Below, piece by piece: positions 34,977 to 42,564 of a stretch of 63,093 bases of DNA; position 1 is the stretch's first letter, and every line of letters begins with the position of its first letter. Source of the DNA: an uncultured Oscillospiraceae bacterium (GTDB lineage: Bacteria; Bacillota; Clostridia; Oscillospirales; Ruminococcaceae); the NCBI GenBank assembly GCA_934486875.1, contig CAKSPU010000008.1:1-63093 (forward strand). Reading direction: 5' to 3'. The notes below the pieces were generated by a model. The model made no database searches. It was not told the origin of the DNA and saw only the letters and a list, made by a program, of their open reading frames with translations. The translations under genes were made by a program, and so were the position numbers.

Positions 34977-36170
34977 TTAGGTAATGTTGCCCATAGAGTT
35001 GTAGATCGCAGGAAGGATACCGGCGATTACGAGACCGATACAGGTACCCATAAAGATTATCATTACAGGCTCGATAAGACCTACAAGACGTGTGATAGCT
35101 TCATCGGCTTCTTCCTTGTAGAAGTTAGCGGACTTTGTAAGGATAGTATCAAGAGCACCGGATTCCTCGCCGACATAAATGATAGATGTGAACATCGACT
35201 CGAAAATTCCTGTTCTCTGGATAGCGACTGAAAGGGTCTCGCCCTGTTTTACCTCATCGATAACAGTCTCGAATTTCTTGGATATGTAGAGGTTGTTAAG
35301 GATATTGGAGGACTTTGCAAGGCACTCTACCATCGGGATACCGGAGGAATAAAGGGAAGCAAGGGTAGAACCGAAGCGTGCTGTATAAACCTTTACTACC
35401 AGAGGACCGACCGGTTTCATCTTGATGATGAGCTGATCCCATTTATATCTTACATCGGGTATCTTCATAGAGTACTTTATTGCAAATACAAGAGCCGCAA
35501 TAACAAGCGCAATGACCCACCAGAACTTTTTGAAGCCGTCCGAGAAAGCGAACAGAGCGCCTGTCAGACCGTGCATATCCTCTTCTGTAAGGAGATCCTT
35601 GAACGTAGGCATAATGAATGTGAACATTATGATAACGATAGCAACGCAGAGAACAGCAAGGATAATAGGGTACATCATCGAGCTCTTTATCTTGTTGTTG
35701 AGCTTTGCATCGCTGGCGTACTGATCCTCCATTTTCTTCATTACCTGGTCAAGGCTTCCCGAAGTTTCGCCTGCCTGCACCATTGAGATAAAGAAGTTGG
35801 GGAAAGCGTCGCCCTGCATCTTGATAGCGTCCGAGAAGGAAGTACCTTTCTGGACCTCTTCGTAGATCTCACGGTAGATCTGCTTGGGAGCATCCTTTAC
35901 CTGTTCCCTCTGCATAATGTCGAGACTCTTTACAAGAGTAAGTCCCGAGGTCAGCATAGCGGACATCTGACGGCAGTCATAGGCCAGCTCCTTGGTTGTG
36001 AACTTATGAAGATTTTTGCCGCTTCCGCCCTTGGTTTCCTTGTAGCTTGAACAGAAAAGCCCTTTGTCGTGGATCTTCTCGAGAAAATCATTGACATCTT
36101 CGGCATTCATTTTCTGATTCTTAACGACTTTGCCCTGAACGTCCGTAGCCGTATAGATAAAAGTCTTCAT
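34977..36170 (-). CDS. pilC: Type IV pilus platform protein PilC
   Basis: A 397-residue GspF/PilC inner-membrane platform. A short N-terminal domain (MKTFIYTATDVQGKVVKNQKMNA) is followed by two GspF domains (residues about 60-185 and 265-390), each with the fold's conserved cores (ELAYDCRQMSAMLTSGLTLVKSL, and RFGSTLASLYSSGIPMVECL). Membrane helices are near 168-190, 210-232 and 365-388. It transmits motion from PilB and PilT to the pilus base. It heads the operon pilC-pilMN-pilO-PilX-like-two prepilins. GGAGG lies 11-13 bases before the ATG. Confidence 0.94.
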   Translation of the reverse strand: MKTFIYTATDVQGKVVKNQKMNAEDVNDFLEKIHDKGLFCSSYKETKGGSGKNLHKFTTKELAYDCRQMSAMLTSGLTLVKSLDIMQREQVKDAPKQIYREIYEEVQKGTSFSDAIKMQGDAFPNFFISMVQAGETSGSLDQVMKKMEDQYASDAKLNNKIKSSMMYPIILAVLCVAIVIIMFTFIMPTFKDLLTEEDMHGLTGALFAFSDGFKKFWWVIALVIAALVFAIKYSMKIPDVRYKWDQLIIKMKPVGPLVVKVYTARFGSTLASLYSSGIPMVECLAKSSNILNNLYISKKFETVIDEVKQGETLSVAIQRTGIFESMFTSIIYVGEESGALDTILTKSANFYKEEADEAITRLVGLIEPVMIIFMGTCIGLVIAGILPAIYNSMGNIT

Positions 36171-36250
36171 TAAGCTTTGACACCTCCGAATAAAAAAATA
36201 ACGTTATACCGGAAATGCAGTGCGGCGCACGCATTTCAAATACTTATCAT

Positions 36251-36279
36251 ATTATAGCATTTTGACGAAAAATTAGCAA
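36251..36279 (-). promoter_or_regulatory. Sigma-A promoter of the pilC operon
   Basis: On the minus strand TTGCTA (36279-36274) and TATAAT (36256-36251) are 17 bp apart, about 80 bp before pilC. The remaining part of the gap 36171-36487 holds AT-rich sequence with TTAACCAAAT/TAACCAAAT repeats (36285-36332), a short stem near 36350-36376 and the terminator of the amidohydrolase. Confidence 0.7.
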
Positions 36280-36407
36280 GATGTTAATTTAACCAAATTG
36301 TAACCAAATATTAGGAAGTATTAACCAAATGTATCGAACCGATGTGCTTGCCGTTGTACAAAAGCCATAAACGGCGAGAATTTTTAACCTGTTTTTCATT
36401 TATACGC

Positions 36408-36452
36408 AACAAATGCCCATTATTTTACGTCAATGCTTTTGGGCATTTTGTT
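36408..36452 (-). terminator. Terminator downstream of the amidohydrolase operon
   Basis: On the minus strand AACAAAATGCCCA pairs with TGGGCATTTGTT over a 20-base loop. It lies 36 bp past the amidohydrolase stop. The U-run is short (TTTGTTG). Confidence 0.5.
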
Positions 36453-36487
36453 CATAAAGCCGCAGATTTGTAACCTTTGACAACAAA

Positions 36488-37306
36488 TTATTGCAACCCA
36501 AGAAGAGCCTGCGCATTTTTATAAAAAATTTTCTCCCTGTCGCTTTCGGGTATGGGCGTGCTGCGGATAAGTGCAATGTCATCGGCAGGGTCGTTCCAAG
36601 GGCTGTCAGAGGCGAAAAGAACCCTGTCAGCACCGTATCTTCCCACAAGCTCCGCCATTTTTCCGGGAGCTATCCGCCCTGCGGCATATGCCGTGTCCAC
36701 CCATACATCATCAGCCCCCGCAAGGAGCTTTGCCGCCCTGTCCTCGATGCAGTTGCCGCCCATATGGGCAAGGACGAACTTCACTCCGCTGACCTTATCC
36801 AGCACCCGTGCCATTCTTTCGGGGGTAACGTGGATATCACGGGGCGAAACGCAGTCAAGCCCTGCGTGCATCACGCAGATAAGACCGTATTCGGCACAGC
36901 GGCGGTATATGGGCAGCATTTTTTCATCATCTGCATAAAAGCCCTGAAAATCGCCGTGGAGCTTTATTCCCTTGTATCCCCTTTCCGCCAGCTCTTCAAG
37001 CTGTGCTTCCGCCGTTTCGTCGGGGAAAACGGCTCCGAAAGGAATTATACGTGGCTCCTTTTCCGCAAAGCCCCGTGCCCAGCTGTTTATGCCCTTTGGC
37101 TGAGCGGGCTTTGTGGCAACGGGCAGGAGCACCGAGATGTCAACGCCTGCTTTGTCCATACTATTAATAATGCCTTTTGCCGTGCCGTCCGAATACATCA
37201 CCTCGGGAAAGCCCGAAGCGGCATTGTGAAGCGTGGCAAGAAGCGAGCTGACAGCACGTTCTGCCAGCTCGTCGGGGAATGCGTGGGTGTGAAAATCAAT
37301 TATCAA
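36488..37306 (-). CDS. TIM-barrel metal-dependent amidohydrolase
   Basis: A 272-residue amidohydrolase of the amidohydrolase-2 group (ACMSD-like). It starts IIDFHTHAFPDELA (metal-binding HxH). GIKLHGDFQGF, LICVMHAGLDC, VKFVLAHMGGN and LFASDSPWNDPADDIALI follow in order, giving the remaining His and Asp ligands. Members are decarboxylases or hydrolases of varied small molecules, so the substrate cannot be named. It lies 12 bp after the HEPN gene on the same strand, perhaps co-transcribed from 38109-38137. Confidence 0.88.
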   Translation of the reverse strand: MIIDFHTHAFPDELAERAVSSLLATLHNAASGFPEVMYSDGTAKGIINSMDKAGVDISVLLPVATKPAQPKGINSWARGFAEKEPRIIPFGAVFPDETAEAQLEELAERGYKGIKLHGDFQGFYADDEKMLPIYRRCAEYGLICVMHAGLDCVSPRDIHVTPERMARVLDKVSGVKFVLAHMGGNCIEDRAAKLLAGADDVWVDTAYAAGRIAPGKMAELVGRYGADRVLFASDSPWNDPADDIALIRSTPIPESDREKIFYKNAQALLGLQ

Positions 37307-37318
37307 AAAAAAATCTTC

Positions 37319-37759
37319 CTATCTTCTGCTTTTTTTGTGGTAGCTGTTGAAATTGAATTTGGTCAGGTCACAGATAAAATCCATCATCTCGCCGCTCATT
37401 CTGAGCAGTGACTCCATAGTTTCGCCGTCGATCTCCAGGGGAATATCGGCGGGGTACCTTGTTTCGATGTAGTACCTGTTCAGCACGGCGCTTTCATCAA
37501 GCCACTGAACAAAGCTGTTGTCCATCATAGCCGCCTGCTTGCACAGCCAGGTCAGGTTGTGACCGTCAAGGAGCTTTCTGCTTTTGAAAAGGAGATAGCC
37601 CTTCAGCGCCTTTTCGATGCACTGCTGGCAGTGGAATGCGGCAGTGTAGTAAAGCTTCGGCTCATTGCACAGTATCTGCGCCGCCATCATATCCAGAGAT
37701 GCGTGGTAAATCCAGTCGTAATATCGCTTGCTGTCGCCTTTTTTAGGTCCTCTTGACAT
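37319..37759 (-). CDS. HEPN domain protein
   Basis: A 146-residue all-helical HEPN-domain protein: YDWIYHASLDMMAAQIL, YYTAAFHCQQCIEKALKGYLL and LNRYYIETRYPADIP are the family landmarks. R61KLLDGH67 fits an Rx(4-6)H spacing, the ribonuclease motif of toxic HEPN proteins, but its place in the fold is not certain. I chose the ATG at 37759, which overlaps the end of the upstream nucleotidyltransferase-like gene by 17 bp; the open frame extends further only because it runs through that gene. HEPN genes are often paired with MNT nucleotidyltransferases as toxin-antitoxin modules or in nucleotide signalling. Confidence 0.8.
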   Translation of the reverse strand: MSRGPKKGDSKRYYDWIYHASLDMMAAQILCNEPKLYYTAAFHCQQCIEKALKGYLLFKSRKLLDGHNLTWLCKQAAMMDNSFVQWLDESAVLNRYYIETRYPADIPLEIDGETMESLLRMSGEMMDFICDLTKFNFNSYHKKSRR

Positions 37760-38060
37760 AGAGCAGTTCACCGCCGTTCTCGACTCTGTATGCAAACGAG
37801 CAGTCATCTTCGGCGTGCTCGTTCCAGTCTGTAAGGTTATAAACGATAAAATCGCAGGGCACGGGACAGTCGGTTTTAAGGAGCAGACGGGTCTCAAGGG
37901 AGCCTGCGCCAACGCTGTCGGGAACAATAACGCATACCTTGAAGCCTGTAAGCGCCCCCTTTGAATTATGCTTTTCCGAAACGAGGTATACCATACAGGG
38001 GTCGCACAGGGCGATGATATCCTCGGTCATTCGGGTAATTATTTCCTTTCCGTCAGTCAT
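37743..38060 (-). CDS. Degenerate nucleotidyltransferase-like protein, HEPN partner
   Basis: A 105-residue protein: TDGKEIITRMTEDIIALCDPCMVYLVSEKHNSKG … FKVCVIVPD … VPCDFIVYNLTDWNEH. The layout (helix, strand, loop, strand) and the place before a HEPN gene resemble a minimal nucleotidyltransferase. The usual GS…DxD catalytic motif is not there: VSEKHNSKG replaces the GSxARG loop and FKVCVIV replaces the DxDLxV strand. It may be a non-catalytic partner. I chose the ATG at 38060, 7 bases after GGAGG; an ATG two codons earlier is too close. I am fairly sure of the gene but only moderately sure of the family. Confidence 0.65.
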   Translation of the reverse strand: MTDGKEIITRMTEDIIALCDPCMVYLVSEKHNSKGALTGFKVCVIVPDSVGAGSLETRLLLKTDCPVPCDFIVYNLTDWNEHAEDDCSFAYRVENGGELLYVKRT

Positions 38061-38108
38061 AAACATTCCTCCTTACGGCGATGTTAATATAATGTATTCT
38101 GTAGCTTG

Positions 38109-38137
38109 ATTATACCACATTTATCACAAAAAGTCAA
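38109..38137 (-). promoter_or_regulatory. Sigma-A promoter of the HEPN/nucleotidyltransferase-like operon
   Basis: On the minus strand TTGACT (38137-38132) and TATAAT (38114-38109) are 17 bp apart, about 48 bp before the start codon. Confidence 0.8.
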
Positions 38138-38178
38138 TTATATGAAGCTGTAAAATTCGGTAAAATGTCGAAAAGTTA

Positions 38179-38338
38179 ATACTAATAACCAATTGTTCTA
38201 TAGATAAAGCCGACAGATGAAATAAGCCCAGTCTAGGAAAGCGACCGCAGGCGGGCTTTGCGCCCGGCAAGGAAGCTTGACGCAGAATGGGCTTATTTCA
38301 GCCGAGGATTTGTCTATAGGTTAATTGGTTATTAGTAT
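38179..38338 (+). mobile_element. MITE-like palindromic element, copy B
   Basis: A 160-bp element, nearly identical to copy A at 20836 except that it lacks A's extra stem. Its ends are ATACTAATAACCAATT and AATTGGTTATTAGTAT, and its centre is CCGCAGGCGGGCTTTGCGCC. It has the same orientation as copy A. It fills most of the gene-free gap 38067-38458, along with the promoter at 38109-38137 and the terminator at 38354-38385; bases 38386-38458 show nothing further. Confidence 0.82.
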
Positions 38339-38353
38339 AAGTATTATGGGCAT

Positions 38354-38385
38354 AAAAAATCCTCCCGAGGAGGGGGAGGATTTTT
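38354..38385. terminator. Terminator of the XRE-TPR gene
   Basis: AAAAAATCCTCCC pairs with GGGAGGATTTTT around a GAGGAGG loop. It is symmetrical, so it could work both ways; on the minus strand it ends the regulator gene. Confidence 0.75.
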
Positions 38386-38458
38386 ATGGCTTTATAGAGT
38401 TATGTGAGTTTATGAGTCAACGGAATCCGAGCATCTCTTCACCGACCATATAAGATCA

Positions 38459-39583
38459 TCAGCTGAATATACAAGAATACTTCGGATCTTCTGTAATTAT
38501 CTTCTTTTTCTCCTCCGGAAAAGAATGTACAGCCTTTTCTAAAAAGCTCGGCTCGCATACAACTACTTTATGACCTGACGGATTTACAGATCTGAGCATT
38601 AATGAAGTAAAATGTTCATCGCTGTCCCCATTCTTTCTGCTCTCATCATTCGGTTCTTCCCATTTTTTGATTTTTCCGTTTTTCCACTGTTCAAATTTAA
38701 TATAATGCTCAAACGCTGAATCAAAGCAGTCCATTGCAGCTTTATGATCTCCGATATTATTTGCGATTTTTACGCATTCCATATCAATAAAGCATAAGTC
38801 GCTGTGAAATCCATAGCACTCAGTGCCCAGTATTTTCTCAAACAGCTGTCGGGTCAATAAAAGAAGCTCCAGTCCTTCACGACTGTTCTCAAGCTCAGCA
38901 TTGCATACTATCGCTTCATTAAGCGACTTCTGAAAAGCGTGAAGCAGCTCCAGCACTGCGTCTCCACGATATTGTTCAGCCCTTTTATCATCATTTATGC
39001 TGCCGATACTTCCCAGGTTTCCCAGCAGGACCTGTCTGCACAATTCAAGGTCGGGCTGCTCCGATGCTTTCTTCTCGGCTTTTTTATGTTCACCAAGGCA
39101 GGAATATATAGATATTAACGGAATGATACACGATTGGTCATAGGGCAATAATTCCTCATACAGTTCAGCGGCTTCCTCCCAGAAGATATTCGGAGCTTCG
39201 CCCTTTTTCTTCCACCCTTGCTTATGCAGGGCACAAGCAAGCTTTGTCTTAAAGTCTGCTCTGTCCGGAAATTCTTCGAGCCCTCTTCGCATCAGAGCAA
39301 TGCACTCCGTCATATCATCGTTATTATTTATCAGCCATTGAGCCTTATCATTATATTCCCGAATTATTCTGTCCCTGTCATTATTATAGCCAAACAGCTC
39401 ATCAATTGTTATATGGAAATAATTGGCAATAGACGGTATCATCTCTGTATCAGGATAGCCGCCATTTGCTTCCCACCTTGAAACGGCTTGCGGTGTAACA
39501 CCTAAAGCAGCAGCCAGATCCTCTTGTTTTCTTCCCGTCAGCTTTCGCAGATCCTTTATTTTCTGACCAATATTTACTTGCAT
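38459..39583 (-). CDS. XRE-family regulator with helical repeat domain
   Basis: A 374-residue protein. The N-terminal Cro/C1 HTH (residues about 5-62) reads KIKDLRKLTGRKQEDLAAALGVTPQAVSRWEANGGYPDTEMIPSIANYFHITIDELFG. A TPR-like helical region follows (about 80-320), with ECIALMRRGLEEFPDRADFKTKLACALHKQG and WEEAAELYEELLPYD as repeat-like segments. Such proteins are frequent in Ruminococcus and Clostridium genomes; some sense peptides, but no ligand is evident. It has its own promoter and terminator. Confidence 0.88.
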   Translation of the reverse strand: MQVNIGQKIKDLRKLTGRKQEDLAAALGVTPQAVSRWEANGGYPDTEMIPSIANYFHITIDELFGYNNDRDRIIREYNDKAQWLINNNDDMTECIALMRRGLEEFPDRADFKTKLACALHKQGWKKKGEAPNIFWEEAAELYEELLPYDQSCIIPLISIYSCLGEHKKAEKKASEQPDLELCRQVLLGNLGSIGSINDDKRAEQYRGDAVLELLHAFQKSLNEAIVCNAELENSREGLELLLLTRQLFEKILGTECYGFHSDLCFIDMECVKIANNIGDHKAAMDCFDSAFEHYIKFEQWKNGKIKKWEEPNDESRKNGDSDEHFTSLMLRSVNPSGHKVVVCEPSFLEKAVHSFPEEKKKIITEDPKYSCIFS

Positions 39584-39622
39584 TTTAATACCTCCAAGTT
39601 ACTTTATCACCGGTGTATGCTA

Positions 39623-39651
39623 ATTATAGCATAAAGATATTGTCAAATCAA
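39623..39651 (-). promoter_or_regulatory. Sigma-A promoter of the XRE-TPR gene
   Basis: On the minus strand TTGATT (39651-39646) and TATAAT (39628-39623) are 17 bp apart. ATGCTATAATTAGCAT is palindromic across the -10, a possible autoregulatory operator. Confidence 0.6.
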
Positions 39652-39691
39652 TTATCAATTCATTGTTTCATACTCAATGGATCATTGTTTT

Positions 39692-39730
39692 ATAAAAAAA
39701 CGTCCAAGCGGATATTATCCCACTTGGACG
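39692..39730 (-). terminator. Intrinsic terminator of the DUF6062 gene
   Basis: On the minus strand CGTCCAAGTG pairs with CGCTTGGACG, followed by TTTTTTTATAA. Confidence 0.8.
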
Positions 39731-39772
39731 CATCGAAATTTCTTGTCATAAACAGATATATCTCCGAATTGA

Positions 39773-40459
39773 TCACGGCATTCTTGAAGTCAGGAATCCC
39801 ACAGCTCTCTCAATGCTGTCACGGGAATTGCCCCAGTCAGCGTCCTTGCCCGAGCTGCGGTAATCGTACATCGAGCAGAACTTTGACACATCATCATAAA
39901 GGGTGTTCATATATTTCTCCGTAAGCTGCCCGCAAAGCTCATTGAATCTGTCAAGCTCCTGCTTTTTCAGATAATTCGGCGCAATGGACTGCAAAAGGTC
40001 AAAGTGCGGCAGACAGATAAATTCCTGCTCCGAGAAAAGCTTTCTGAACTGAGCATCTCCGAACATCTCAAAAAATGTCCGCATAAGCCGCTCCATACCC
40101 CAGTCAACCTTTTCACAGACAAAGCAGCTCTCATTTATCTCCGAAAGCCGTTTTTTGCGGCTGTTTTTCGGTTCAAAAAGCTTTTTCCGTGAAAAAAGCT
40201 GCACCCTCGTCTCGTCCAGATGGGTCTGGAGCATAAGAGCAAGGGACAGGCGGTTCTTCTGCTTCAGCATCTGTGAAAAATGAACGGAGCAGAAGCCTGC
40301 ACGGTTCGTTTCTATCCGCACATCAGGCTCCATCATCGCCGCACCCATAATGTATTCCACAGTCCTGCCCTCAAGCATATTCCTCATCCGGCATATGGGA
40401 CAGCCTTCCTTAGGCTCAAAAATTTCACTTATGGGTATGGTAAGTATGCTCTCTCTCAT
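39773..40459 (-). CDS. DUF6062-like cysteine-rich protein
   Basis: A 228-residue soluble protein that I place in DUF6062 by its pattern. It has four Cys/His clusters: EGCPICRMR, GFCSVHFSQML, ESCFVCEKVDWGMERLM and FICLPHFDLL. Their spacing suggests two CxxC…CxxH metal sites, zinc or Fe-S. The rest is helical. No function is known to me. It is 13 bp after the EamA-like gene on the same strand. GAAAGGAC precedes the start. Confidence 0.8.
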   Translation of the reverse strand: MRESILTIPISEIFEPKEGCPICRMRNMLEGRTVEYIMGAAMMEPDVRIETNRAGFCSVHFSQMLKQKNRLSLALMLQTHLDETRVQLFSRKKLFEPKNSRKKRLSEINESCFVCEKVDWGMERLMRTFFEMFGDAQFRKLFSEQEFICLPHFDLLQSIAPNYLKKQELDRFNELCGQLTEKYMNTLYDDVSKFCSMYDYRSSGKDADWGNSRDSIERAVGFLTSRMP

Positions 40460-40472
40460 CGGAAAAGTCCTT

Positions 40473-40886
40473 TCATTTAATAAGAATAAGTGTGCCTGCG
40501 GTTATAAACACAGCGCCTATTGCCGTTTTCAGAGTAAAATCCTCCCTGAGAAATACCGCCGCAAGGATAAGGGTTATAACAACGCTGAGCTTGTCAATGG
40601 GAACGACCTTTGACACCTCGCCTATCTGTATCGCCCTGTAGTAGCACAGCCACGATGCACCTGTGGCAAGTCCCGAGAGGATAAGAAATATCCAGCTTTT
40701 CTTTGATATTTCCGTGATGCCGCTTTGGCTGTGGTTCAGAAAGACCATTCCCCACGCCATAATAAGCACTACCGCTGTTCTCAGAGCCGTGGCAAGGTTT
40801 GACTCCACATTTTCAATGCCGATCTTTGCAAGAATTGAGGTCAGTGCCGCAAAAACTGCCGATAAGACTGCAAACAATAACCACAT
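40473..40886 (-). CDS. Small EamA/DMT-family transporter
   Basis: A 137-residue protein with about four to five helices, that is, one EamA repeat: LLFAVLSAVFAALTSILAKIGIENV, ALRTAVVLIMAWGMVFL, SWLCYYRAIQIGEVSKVVPIDKLSVVITLILAAVFLRE and TAIGAVFITAGTLILI. Half-size members probably work as dimers to export small metabolites. I chose the ATG at 40886, preceded by GGGGGCGGTGGGA, over an in-frame TTG at 40901. Confidence 0.85.
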   Translation of the reverse strand: MWLLFAVLSAVFAALTSILAKIGIENVESNLATALRTAVVLIMAWGMVFLNHSQSGITEISKKSWIFLILSGLATGASWLCYYRAIQIGEVSKVVPIDKLSVVITLILAAVFLREDFTLKTAIGAVFITAGTLILIK

Positions 40887-40904
40887 TCCCACCGCCCCCA
40901 AAAA

Positions 40905-42149
40905 TCAATAATAATATATTGCAGAATAGTCGCTGCCGTCGCCGATATACTCAGCCACAGCCGCTTTATCCGATGCACTTGCGTAAAAGGTCGGGTCAAG
41001 CAGCTCCCAACCGCTGCCTTTAAGGAAAATATCCACCGTAACCCAGCCCGATTCCTCGGTGTATATCTCGTTCCACGAGTGATAGACATTTCCACGCACA
41101 TAGCCCATAACAAGCTTTGCGGGAATGTTCTGCGAGCGGCACATCGACGCAAAAAGCGAAGCGTAATCAAAGCATATCCCCTTGCCGCTTTCAAGGGTCT
41201 TGTCGGGGTCGGGAACATATCCGCTCTTCACGCTTGCCGCCAGCTCCTTGTCATACTTCACATTGCCGGTGATATATCCGAACATCGCTGCCGCTTTCTC
41301 AACAGTACCGCTCTTGCCCGCACAAAGCTCCGCAGCCTTGTAAACGCAGCTGTCCGACTGGCTGTAGTTTATGTACTGACTTGGCAGGAGATATGGGGAA
41401 AATTCGCTTTTTATATCTGCACTGAAATCCTCGTCCAGCGCCACGGCATATGTCTTTCCTGAAACATTTTCAAGCACCTTTATATTGTACGTTCCGCTCC
41501 CCGACTGGAGAGGGAATACCGTGCCCGCAGGGTCAAGGTCATAGTCATAGACAGCCTCGCCCTTGGTTATACGCACCTTGACCTTGCCGCATTCCCCCGA
41601 GTATGTGACCCTGATAACGCCCATATCCGCCGAGGTGATGTCGGCGCAGGCAATGTCATTTGAAACGGTCTTTGCACCTGTGAAGCTGCCCGTCTTTATC
41701 TTCGGGACGACCACCTCAGCCTTTGACGCTTCCGTCTGAGCAGAGGTGGCGGAGCTTGATGAAACGGTGACAGCGGGGGCTTCCGTGTCCTCAGATGTGC
41801 TCAGGAGCTCGGAATATTCGGTCTCGGTAATGACCTCGGAGCTTTGCTCTGTTTCGGGATCCGATGTCTCGGTATCCGAGGGGATATTCTCCGATTCGGG
41901 AGAACTCTCCTTTTCGGGAGAGCTTTCCGTTTCGGAAGCAGTTTCCTCACTTTCGGAAACGGGCGATGTGCCGATCCCGGATATTTCCGATGATGTCACG
42001 GTATCGGCAGTCTCCGTCACGGATATGCTTGCCGTTTCCGTAAGCGATACGGTCTCAGATGTTAAAGAAGTAACAGCCTGCTCCTCAGCCTTTGCGCAGG
42101 AACAGAGCAGAAAGGCGGCGCAGATCGCCGCAGCTGTCTTTCTTTTCAC
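40905..42149 (-). CDS. Surface lipoprotein with transglutaminase-like domain
   Basis: A 414-residue lipoprotein. The signal ends LLCSC (Cys18-Cys19 region). Residues about 22-145 are a low-complexity Ser/Thr/Glu/Val linker. A beta-rich part and the transglutaminase-like core follow, with GKGICFDYASLFASMC (Cys326), YHSWNEIY (His357) and WVTVDIF (Asp373) as the catalytic triad. Bacterial members act as proteases, peptide N-glycanases or cross-linkers of surface proteins; which applies is open. The linker probably lifts the catalytic domain through the wall. Confidence 0.88.
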   Translation of the reverse strand: MKRKTAAAICAAFLLCSCAKAEEQAVTSLTSETVSLTETASISVTETADTVTSSEISGIGTSPVSESEETASETESSPEKESSPESENIPSDTETSDPETEQSSEVITETEYSELLSTSEDTEAPAVTVSSSSATSAQTEASKAEVVVPKIKTGSFTGAKTVSNDIACADITSADMGVIRVTYSGECGKVKVRITKGEAVYDYDLDPAGTVFPLQSGSGTYNIKVLENVSGKTYAVALDEDFSADIKSEFSPYLLPSQYINYSQSDSCVYKAAELCAGKSGTVEKAAAMFGYITGNVKYDKELAASVKSGYVPDPDKTLESGKGICFDYASLFASMCRSQNIPAKLVMGYVRGNVYHSWNEIYTEESGWVTVDIFLKGSGWELLDPTFYASASDKAAVAEYIGDGSDYSAIYYY

Positions 42150-42223
42150 ATCATCACCGCCTTTTTCGGATAATATCCCATTTTGTTTAATTATACCATA
42201 TCTGCGGAAACTTTGTCAAGGTA

Positions 42224-42383
42224 AAACTAATAACCAATCAACCTATAGACAAATCCTCGGCTGAAATAAGCCCATTCGTCGTCAAGCTCTCTTGCCGGGC
42301 GCAAAGCCCGCCTGCGGTCGCTTTCCTTGACTGGGCTTATTTCATCTGTCGGCTTTATCTATAGAACAATTGGTTATTAGTAT
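42224..42383 (-). mobile_element. MITE-like palindromic element, copy C (inverted)
   Basis: A 160-bp element that matches copies A and B in reverse orientation. It begins ACTAATAACCAATC, carries CTTGCCGGGCGCAAAGCCCG in the centre and ends CAATTGGTTATTAGTAT. The gene-free gap 42150-42564 otherwise holds the terminator at 42480-42515 and a short stem, CCGTAAAACGG; bases 42384-42470 show nothing else that I can support. Confidence 0.82.
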
Positions 42384-42479
42384 AAAATGTTCAAAATATC
42401 ATACTCTTTACGGTGGTTTTATCTGACAACCATTTATTCTGTTATAAAAACCAGTGGTAAATTATACTACCGTAAAACG

Positions 42480-42515
42480 GTAGGCGCAGGTGAAATAAAC
42501 TTCACCTGCGCCTAA
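42480..42515 (-). terminator. Terminator downstream of the DUF1015 gene
   Basis: TAGGCGCAGGTGAA pairs with TTCACCTGCGCCTA around a short ATAAAC loop. On the minus strand it is followed by CCGTTTTACGG. It is a very strong stem with a modest U-run. Confidence 0.65.
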
Positions 42516-42564
42516 CCTCGAAATGCTTTTGCCTTTTTGCTTATTTATTCAATTTTTTATTACA

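Noticed and set aside
36491..37411. 306-codon plus-strand frame opposite the amidohydrolase
   Set aside because: The amidohydrolase carries the metal-site motifs. The opposite frame has none.
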